Assembly: GCA_023453795.1 (NCBI GenBank)
Contig: JAEXSP010000021.1
Coordinates: 1-37,999 of the forward strand
Direction of reading: 5' to 3'
From: Bacillota bacterium
GTDB taxonomy: Bacteria > Bacillota > Clostridia > Acetivibrionales > JAEXSP01
Length of the DNA: 37,999 nt
Made by a program: the position numbers and the translations under genes. The notes under the pieces were generated by a model. The model made no database searches and had not been told where the DNA came from. It saw only the letters and a list, made by a program, of their open reading frames with translations. This document shows positions 31,580 to 37,999 of the stretch, in pieces. How positions within the stretch are numbered: the first letter of the stretch is position 1; the number at the start of each line of letters is the position of its first letter.

Positions 31580-33994
31580 ATGGGAGCCACGGTCAAGCTT
31601 AACAGTCAGAACCCAGATAAGAAGAAGAAAAAAAAGCAAGTGTCTGACAGAAAATTATTTATAAAGAAAACAATAAAGATTTTAATTATACTTCTATTAA
31701 CATCCTTCCTTGCGTTTACAGGAATAGCTATAGGGACGATCTATGGATGGGTACATACAGCAACACCTATAACCGACAGTCAGTTGAAGCTTAACAAGCT
31801 TACAAGCATAGTACTGGACAGAAACGGCAATGAAATATGCAAATTGACCGGAACGGAGAATATAGATAGGATCATTGTTCATGACACCGGGGATAATATA
31901 CCTCAAAAATTGAAGGATGCATTTGTAGCAATAGAAGATGAACGTTTTTACAAGCATAACGGCTTTGACCTGTATGGATTTATCCGTGCAGGCGTCAAAA
32001 AAGTTACTCAACCCGGAAACCGCGAAGGCGGAAGCACTATAACCATGCAATTGGTCAAGAACCTCTCAGGCGAAAAGGATTATAAGCTAAAAAGAAAAGT
32101 TCAGGAAATCTGGAGGGCTATGGACCTTGAAAAAAGGCATGAAAAGTGGGAGATACTGGAAGCGTATATGAATACGATTCCAATGGGTGGAAACACTTAC
32201 GGCATACAGGCAGCATCGTTGAAATATTTCGGCAAGGAAGTCAAGGAGCTTGATCTTGCTGAATGCGCCAGTCTTGCAGGAATAACCCAGAGTCCGAGCA
32301 AGTTCAGGCCTGTAACTGAAAAAGGACGGGAAAATAATAAGATTCGTCAGCAGCTTGTGCTTTCAAGGATGCTTAAAAATAAATTTATCTCTAAAGAAGA
32401 ATATGAAAGTGCCAAGAACGAGGTTGTAAAATTCGACTATAACCCTAATATATTAAAGCAGAATAACAAATATGTTGCTCAAACTACAACGGTTAGGCCT
32501 TACTTTGTAGATCAGGTACTGAAGGATGTAACAAAGGATCTGAGGGCTGAAGGTAAAACCGATGATTATATTAATATGAATCTTTATAATGGCGGTTTCA
32601 CTATTAAGACAACAATGGACTCGGATATCCAGAAGGGCATGGATGAAGTATTCAATGATGAGAATTATTTCCCGGGGCGTGAAATCGATGGTGAAAAGCC
32701 TCAGTCTGCCATGGTTATTATAGATCCCTCGAACGGACAGGTAGTGGGGATGTATGGCGGTCACGGCAAGAAGCAAGGTGACAATGTTTTAAACAGAGCA
32801 ACTCAGAGCCATAGGCCAGCGGGATCAAGCTTTAAGCCTATAGCCGATTATGCTCCAGCCATTGATCAACATCTGATAACGGCAGCAACTTCAATAGATG
32901 ATGTGCCTGTCTACATGAACGGGGCAAATCGCGGAGAATACCCGAGAAATTACCCTGAAATCATTGACGGTGTTTCACTAAGGACTCATATGGGACTTGT
33001 AAGCATAAGAACTGCCATTGCCAAATCAATAAATGTTGTAGCAGCCAAGGTATTCGCAAATATATTGACACCGAGTTTGTCCTTCAAATATATTGAAAAG
33101 TCGGGCATAAAGCTTGATAAGGATAGAGACATAGGCGTGTCAGTGGCTTTAGGAGGACTAACCAAAGGTGTTAATCCAATGGATATGGCAGCTGCTTATG
33201 TTCCTTTCGACAATAAGGGAATATATTATCAGCCTATTACTTATACAACCGTTGAAGATAAGGACGGAAATGTTATTTTAAGTAAACTTGACAAAGATAT
33301 AAGTCCTAATTCAAAACAGGAAAAACATATAGTTTATGATGAAAAAACATCCTTCATCATGACTTCTCTGCTTAGAAGTGTTTGTTCTCCCGGAGGTACG
33401 GCGTCATACGCTCCGTTTAGAAATTCAAAGGGCTACACCATTCCGATAGCCGGCAAAACAGGCACCTCAAACAACGAGAATGACAGGTGGTTTGTAGGTT
33501 ATTCAAGCTACTATGTAGGCGCTGTTTGGTATGGTTATGACACTCCTCATACAGTATACGCCGGCAGTAGAAATCCTTCTACAATGATCTGGAAGGCTGT
33601 TATGGAAAAGGCCCACAAAAACCTTTCTCCTGTGGAATTTGCAATGCCGACCGACATAGTAAAGAAAAATGTCTGCAAGTACTCCGGCATGCTGCCTAAT
33701 TCGCATTGCGCACATGACCCGAGAGGAAGCTCGGTTATAAGCGAGTACTTTATTAAAGGCACCGAGCCTACTGAAACATGCAAAGTCCATGTTGCTTTAA
33801 AAGTGGATGTTAAGAGCCGCGATGCTTGGGGGCGTAATCTTCTTGCAGGTTCTCATTGTCCGGCATCTCAGGTAAAGACAAAGGTGCTCTTGCATAGGCT
33901 GATACCGTATATGCCTTCGCGCGCAGGTGGTCTGCCCGACGACTGGAAGTACTCAGATCCCGCTGGTGAGTTCTGCAACATTCACGGACGGTAA
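31580..33994 (+). CDS. Class A penicillin-binding protein (PBP1A type, transglycosylase/transpeptidase)
   Basis: 804 residues, ATG at 31580 with AGGAGG upstream. A lysine-rich cytosolic start is followed by a membrane helix (about 31-57), then the GT51 glycosyltransferase: catalytic E119 in IEDERFYKHNGFD, GGSTITMQLVKNL, KRKVQEIWRAMDLEK. The transpeptidase domain has SxxK at S416 (RPAGSSFKP), SxN (AKSINV) and KTGTS at K626. It polymerises lipid II and crosslinks stem peptides on the outer membrane face. The C-terminus carries a short cysteine-containing extension (CKYSGMLPNSHC). It is single in its transcription unit and closes with a strong terminator. Confidence 0.96.
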   Translation: MGATVKLNSQNPDKKKKKKQVSDRKLFIKKTIKILIILLLTSFLAFTGIAIGTIYGWVHTATPITDSQLKLNKLTSIVLDRNGNEICKLTGTENIDRIIVHDTGDNIPQKLKDAFVAIEDERFYKHNGFDLYGFIRAGVKKVTQPGNREGGSTITMQLVKNLSGEKDYKLKRKVQEIWRAMDLEKRHEKWEILEAYMNTIPMGGNTYGIQAASLKYFGKEVKELDLAECASLAGITQSPSKFRPVTEKGRENNKIRQQLVLSRMLKNKFISKEEYESAKNEVVKFDYNPNILKQNNKYVAQTTTVRPYFVDQVLKDVTKDLRAEGKTDDYINMNLYNGGFTIKTTMDSDIQKGMDEVFNDENYFPGREIDGEKPQSAMVIIDPSNGQVVGMYGGHGKKQGDNVLNRATQSHRPAGSSFKPIADYAPAIDQHLITAATSIDDVPVYMNGANRGEYPRNYPEIIDGVSLRTHMGLVSIRTAIAKSINVVAAKVFANILTPSLSFKYIEKSGIKLDKDRDIGVSVALGGLTKGVNPMDMAAAYVPFDNKGIYYQPITYTTVEDKDGNVILSKLDKDISPNSKQEKHIVYDEKTSFIMTSLLRSVCSPGGTASYAPFRNSKGYTIPIAGKTGTSNNENDRWFVGYSSYYVGAVWYGYDTPHTVYAGSRNPSTMIWKAVMEKAHKNLSPVEFAMPTDIVKKNVCKYSGMLPNSHCAHDPRGSSVISEYFIKGTEPTETCKVHVALKVDVKSRDAWGRNLLAGSHCPASQVKTKVLLHRLIPYMPSRAGGLPDDWKYSDPAGEFCNIHGR

Positions 33995-34005
33995 ACAAGA
34001 AAATG

Positions 34006-34039
34006 AAAGCCTCACTTCGTGATGAAGGGGGCTTTTTTT
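34006..34039 (+). terminator. Terminator of the PBP1A gene
   Basis: AAAGCC (34006-34011) pairs with GGCTTT (34030-34035), with an inner CTTC/GAAG stem, followed by TTTT to 34039. It starts 12 bp after the stop codon. The convergent PBP2 gene ends 67 bp further on, and the hairpin may also stop that transcript. Confidence 0.88.
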
Positions 34040-34105
34040 CTTCAACAAACATTTTGTTAAACCTCAGAAAATAGCTTCTTTATTAATAAAAGTGAGAAAG
34101 TAGTG

Positions 34106-36241
34106 TTAGTAATTGAACTTGACCTCATCTCCAGGTATACCATCATTACCGGCAGTTCCACCGCCAACATGAAAATATTCCGTGAGTATGTCTCTTGCAA
34201 TAGGGGCGGAAAACCTTCCCTGAACCCCATGCTCCATTACTATCGCTATTGCTATTCGAGGCTTGTCAGCCGGTGCGTAGCATACGAAAACACCGTTGTT
34301 TGACATACTGTCATTGCCTGTCTGGGCTGTACCCGTCTTGGCAGCTACCCTGATTCCATGGTTTTTGTAAAAATCTCCGAAAACCGCAGTTGCAGTTCCG
34401 TCCTCTGAATTCGCAACCGCTTCCATACCTTCCTTGACTGCTGCTATTGTTTCCGGTTTCAATTTTATTTGTGTATATTTTGGCTTTGCCTGAAAATCGA
34501 CAGTTCCATCATACTTAACTGCTCTTTTTATAAGATATGGTGTAAAATGCTTGCCCCCATTTGCAATAGTTGCTATATAATTTGCAAGCTGAATAGGCGT
34601 AAAGCTGTTATAAAGCTGTCCTATGGAAGAATATGCGGTAAGAACATATCCCCATCTGTAGCTGTTTCGTTCATAATGGTATGCAGGATTAGATCTTGCT
34701 CCCTTTACTTCCCCTCCTATGTCAATCCCTGTTTTCTCACCGAGCCCGAAGGTTTTCGACCATTTATCAAGGTTATTTATTCCGACCATATTGCCTAGTT
34801 TATAAAAGAAAATGTTATTTGAAGCCGCAAGCGCTGTTCTTAGCGTAATAGGCCCCATTGCCCCCTTACCGTTTACATATTCCAAGCTTTTCAAGGCTAC
34901 TCCTTCTTTATAGAATATACCTTCGTCCAAAATCCTGGTATCCTTTGTAATAACTCCTTCCTCAAGCCCGGCTACGCCGACAAGCGGCTTAAATGTAGAA
35001 CCCGGAGGATATACTCCGGCGATTGCTCTATTCATGGCTGGCCGTTGCTCATTTTTGTACAGGTTTGTAATGGCCGATTGGGCAGCCTTATCATTAGGCC
35101 CCGAAAGGAAAATCGACGGATCAAATGTAGGAAAGTTAGCCATAACCAGAACTTCACCGGTATTCACGTCAAGTGCTACAACGGAGCCTGCGCTGGCATC
35201 ACCCTTGTTGCTTCTTATTGCTGTCTCATCCTGCCTGGTTTTGATTTTATGAATATTTCTGGAAAGAGACTCCATCGCAACCTTCTGAAGCTCCGTATCC
35301 AAAGTGAGGACAACTTTATCCCCGGGGATTGCAGGCTTTTCGGCAACGCCCTTTTCTGTCTTTCCGCTAATGTCGGTTTCGAGCTTTATATATCCATCCT
35401 GTCCTTTCAGGTATTTTTCGGCTGCAAGCTCTATACCGGATTTTCCTATATAGTCGGTCATTTTATACCCGCTGTCTTTCAGCACCTTGTATTCATCGGA
35501 ATCTATAGCTCTGATATATCCGAGAACCTGAGCGGCTTGCGAACCGTTATTATACTTCCTCATATAGTTTATGCCGGTGGAAACACCCGGAAAATCACCA
35601 TTTCTCTCCTCTATTTCTGCAATTGTTGCTTTTCTTATATCATTGGCAACACACCTGGACTTCATGCTGCTGAATCCGGATAACTCATATCTTATCGCCA
35701 TAATGTCATAAGCCTGTGCATCGGTATATTTGGAGCTTATTTCATACCTTGTTTTGCGGAAATAGTTAAAGTAATCCTTAGGTGTTTTCAAATCCTGTAT
35801 GCTTTTACGTCTAAGTCCCATGTCGTTAATAAGTCTGGCTGTCTTGTCCTTTGATTTTTTCAGCGTCGAACCGAAATTAACGGTTCCATTATCGTAAGTA
35901 AAATATTTATAGAAATTTTTATAATAATTATCTCCATTCTTTTTGAATAGAGAAACAAGCCTCAGGAGCATATCATTGAGCTGATCGTTAGAAAGGCCCG
36001 CATCAACTATCTGCACGCTGTAGCACATCCTGTCGTCGGCAATGGTTATTCCATTTCTATCAACAATATTGCCCCTTGGTCCGGTAACATTTTTTATATT
36101 TGTGAGAGCCCTTTGAGACGCCAAATCATAGTTCTTTCCGTTTACTATCTGTAAATTGACAAGCTGCATCAATATTAAAACACCTACTAATATTAAAAAA
36201 GCTCCAAGAAGGTTGTACCTGTCCGCAAGTTTTTTCTTCAT
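34106..36241 (-). CDS. Class B penicillin-binding protein 2 (elongasome-type transpeptidase)
   Basis: 711 residues, ATG at 36241 with AGGAGA upstream. The N-terminus has a short basic start and one membrane helix (about 11-33: LLGAFLILVGVLILMQLVNL). A PBP dimer domain follows (GPRGNIVDRNG ... GINYMRKYNNGSQAAQVLGY). The transpeptidase domain has SxxK at S415 (PPGSTFKPLVG), SNN in AASNNIFFYKLG and KTGTA at K635. It crosslinks peptidoglycan and normally works with RodA/SEDS glycosyltransferases in side-wall or cortex synthesis. No rodA is adjacent. A close paralog lies directly upstream on the same strand. Confidence 0.95.
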   Translation of the reverse strand: MKKKLADRYNLLGAFLILVGVLILMQLVNLQIVNGKNYDLASQRALTNIKNVTGPRGNIVDRNGITIADDRMCYSVQIVDAGLSNDQLNDMLLRLVSLFKKNGDNYYKNFYKYFTYDNGTVNFGSTLKKSKDKTARLINDMGLRRKSIQDLKTPKDYFNYFRKTRYEISSKYTDAQAYDIMAIRYELSGFSSMKSRCVANDIRKATIAEIEERNGDFPGVSTGINYMRKYNNGSQAAQVLGYIRAIDSDEYKVLKDSGYKMTDYIGKSGIELAAEKYLKGQDGYIKLETDISGKTEKGVAEKPAIPGDKVVLTLDTELQKVAMESLSRNIHKIKTRQDETAIRSNKGDASAGSVVALDVNTGEVLVMANFPTFDPSIFLSGPNDKAAQSAITNLYKNEQRPAMNRAIAGVYPPGSTFKPLVGVAGLEEGVITKDTRILDEGIFYKEGVALKSLEYVNGKGAMGPITLRTALAASNNIFFYKLGNMVGINNLDKWSKTFGLGEKTGIDIGGEVKGARSNPAYHYERNSYRWGYVLTAYSSIGQLYNSFTPIQLANYIATIANGGKHFTPYLIKRAVKYDGTVDFQAKPKYTQIKLKPETIAAVKEGMEAVANSEDGTATAVFGDFYKNHGIRVAAKTGTAQTGNDSMSNNGVFVCYAPADKPRIAIAIVMEHGVQGRFSAPIARDILTEYFHVGGGTAGNDGIPGDEVKFNY

Positions 36242-36345
36242 AATCGTTCTCCTCGAAATAAGTCAAACAACTTAAGTCCATATATAAAAAGTATAACAAA
36301 AATAGCGCTCTTTACAACGAAACAGGTACAAGCAAATTATGCCTT

Positions 36346-36379
36346 GCAAAACAAAAAAGACAGGTTCTGCATAAACCTG
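36346..36379 (-). terminator. Terminator of the second PBP2 gene
   Basis: On the minus strand CAGGTT (36374-36379) pairs with AACCTG (36361-36366), followed by TCTTTTTTGTTTTG. It lies 32 bp after the stop codon of the upstream paralog, so the two PBP2 genes are separate transcripts. Confidence 0.9.
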
Positions 36380-36410
36380 CCCGCATGATTAAAGAATGTC
36401 AATTTTCTAT

Positions 36411-37999
36411 TTAGTAATTAAAAGAAGCTGTGTCCGGTGTGATGGTGTCATTTACTGTTTTCGTTTGATTTAGGTGGAAATACTCCATCAGCATATCCCT
36501 TGCTACGGGAGCCGCGTACGCCCCATAAACACCCTTTTCAATCACAATGGCTATTGCGATTTTGGGATCGTTCGCAGGCGCATAGCATATGAATACACCA
36601 TTATTTGACACCTTGCTGTTTCTGCTGGTTTCAGCGGTACCGGTTTTAGCTGCAACAATTATATTGTACTTTGTGGGGAAATCGTTAAATGTATCCTTGG
36701 CAGTACCGTCACTTGAATTTGCAACATCAATCATACCCTCTTTCAGAACAGCCAACGTTTCCGTTTTAAGCTTTATCTGGTTGTATGCCGTTTTCCCTGT
36801 TTCCACTACTGTTCCATCCGAACTCTCAATCCTTTTGATAAGATGAGGTTTAAAGTGTTTGCCCCCATTTGCGATTGTTGCAGTATAATTAGCCAATTGT
36901 ATGGGCGTAAAAGCATTATACATCTGCCCGATACAGCTCTTTGCAGTAAATACCTTTCCAAACACACCACCTTTGCCGTAAGTCGCTGTAGCATGGGTTT
37001 GCTTATTTGAGCGAACTCCCCGGATTTCGCCTCCTAATTCTATACCAGTTCTTTCACCAAGACCGAAAACCTTAGCCCATTTGTCAACCTTATCAATACC
37101 TATATCGATTCCAAGCTTGTAAAAGAACATATTGCAGGAGGTAGCTAAACCGGTTCTGAGATTTAACGATTTATGCGCACCCTGACCATTTGCATATTCA
37201 AGGCATTTCAGCTTTTCATGTTCCACAGTCCATACTCCTTCATCATAATACTTCGTATCCCTGTTTATCACGCCCTCCTCTAATCCTGCTATGCCAACAA
37301 GAGGCTTATAAGTCGAACCGGGTGCATATTTAGCGCCTATAGCCCTGTCGGTCTCAGGTCTTAAGCTGCCATATAGAGCACGAATAGCATTTTGTGCTGC
37401 AATATCGTCAGAACCTGCCAAAAAGATAGAGGGGTCATAAGTAGGGTAGCTTCCAAGAGCAAGAACATCACCATTCGTCACATCTACTGCAACAAAGGCC
37501 CCTGCTACGGCATCACCTTTATTTTGCGGCACATTTGTATTTATATTTTCCCCGATTATTTTTTTATTTTTTATCAGATTAATATTTTTAGCAAGCGAAT
37601 CCATCGCTGCCATCTGAAGCTTGGTATCCAGTGTAAGATACACATTATCTCCGGGTATTGCAGGCTGTTCATTCAGTTCTTTCGTCATACGTCCGGTAAG
37701 GTCGGTTTCGATTTTCTTATAGCCATCTACTCCCTTCAGTTGTTTCTCAGCATAAGCCTCGATGCCGGAGACTCCTAACTTGTCATCCATTTTATAACCC
37801 TTGTCCTTCAATTCGGCATATTTCTCAGGGCTTATGGAGCTTATATAGCCAAGTACATGTGCTTCGTACTGAGCGTTCACATATTTTCTGAGATACTCCA
37901 CATCTGTTGTGACACCCGGAAACTCCTGATGCATTTCCTCAAGCTCGGCTACGGTTGTCTTGCTGACATCCCTGGCAATGCGGGCTGATTTCAGCATAC
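36411..37999 (-). CDS. Second class B PBP2 paralog (cut by window edge)
   Basis: At least 528 residues are visible; the frame is open to the right edge. By comparison with the neighbouring paralog, roughly 190 N-terminal residues, including the membrane anchor, are missing. Visible parts are the end of the dimer domain (EFPGVTTDVEYLRKYVNAQY, HVLGYISSI) and the full transpeptidase: SxxK in APGSTYKPLVGIAGLEEGV, SCN in ATSCNMFFYKLG, KTGTA in VAAKTGTAETS. It aligns along its length with the PBP2 at 34106-36241, so the pair arose by tandem duplication. The two differ in loops (NLIKNKKIIGENINTNVP here), suggesting distinct roles such as vegetative versus spore wall. Confidence 0.94.
   Translation of the reverse strand, partial: MLKSARIARDVSKTTVAELEEMHQEFPGVTTDVEYLRKYVNAQYEAHVLGYISSISPEKYAELKDKGYKMDDKLGVSGIEAYAEKQLKGVDGYKKIETDLTGRMTKELNEQPAIPGDNVYLTLDTKLQMAAMDSLAKNINLIKNKKIIGENINTNVPQNKGDAVAGAFVAVDVTNGDVLALGSYPTYDPSIFLAGSDDIAAQNAIRALYGSLRPETDRAIGAKYAPGSTYKPLVGIAGLEEGVINRDTKYYDEGVWTVEHEKLKCLEYANGQGAHKSLNLRTGLATSCNMFFYKLGIDIGIDKVDKWAKVFGLGERTGIELGGEIRGVRSNKQTHATATYGKGGVFGKVFTAKSCIGQMYNAFTPIQLANYTATIANGGKHFKPHLIKRIESSDGTVVETGKTAYNQIKLKTETLAVLKEGMIDVANSSDGTAKDTFNDFPTKYNIIVAAKTGTAETSRNSKVSNNGVFICYAPANDPKIAIAIVIEKGVYGAYAAPVARDMLMEYFHLNQTKTVNDTITPDTASFNY

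Overview
The window looks like chromosomal DNA of an anaerobic, spore-forming Gram-positive bacterium of the class Clostridia. The reasons are AT-rich intergenic DNA, strong AGGAGG-type ribosome binding sites, S-layer homology (SLH) surface proteins, a sporulation protein YunB, an iron-sulfur RlmD-type methyltransferase, an enoate-reductase-type flavoprotein and a c-di-GMP-I (GEMM-I) riboswitch. No rRNA, tRNA or CRISPR array was seen.

Left part (1-14.3 kb): the 5' end of an SLH protein runs off the left edge. Next comes a relic of a LytTR-type response regulator and a small membrane protein, preceded by a paired 9-bp site that fits LytTR binding. Then follow an MBL-fold hydrolase, a CrtI/CrtN-like amine-oxidase-fold dehydrogenase, a GyrI-like domain remnant, a 1996-residue GLUG-repeat/SLH adhesin divergent from a TetR regulator, a decayed REP-associated tyrosine transposase with inverted ends, and an OYE/FAD oxidoreductase.

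Middle part (14.4-24.2 kb): this is the accessory zone. Two direct copies of a ~62-bp sequence (14499-14561 and 21028-21090) bracket a 6.5-kb block. The block holds a 1249-residue STAND-type NTPase with a nuclease-like N-terminus (antiphage-defence-like), a nonsense-riddled KilA-N gene and a broken serine recombinase. Both copies resemble the 3' end of an RlmD/TrmA-family gene on the minus strand, so the block reads as a decayed mobile island. A c-di-GMP-I riboswitch lies just outside the right copy with no intact gene after it. Beyond it are a DUF3795 protein, a YcaQ/AlkX-like DNA glycosylase, and relics of two acetyltransferases and a WYL-type regulator.

Right part (24.4-38 kb): this is conserved core sequence. 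It holds rlmD, a large methyl-accepting chemotaxis protein, an M23 peptidase next to a bactofilin, yunB downstream of an XRE regulator, a bifunctional class A PBP, and two tandem class B PBP2 paralogs (the second cut by the window edge). Together these form a cell-wall, cell-shape and sporulation cluster.

Most promising signals: the STAND NTPase island and its flanking repeats; the orphan GEMM riboswitch; the LytTR-site/small-membrane-protein locus with a probable CTG start; and the 84-bp tandem repeats in the adhesin gene.
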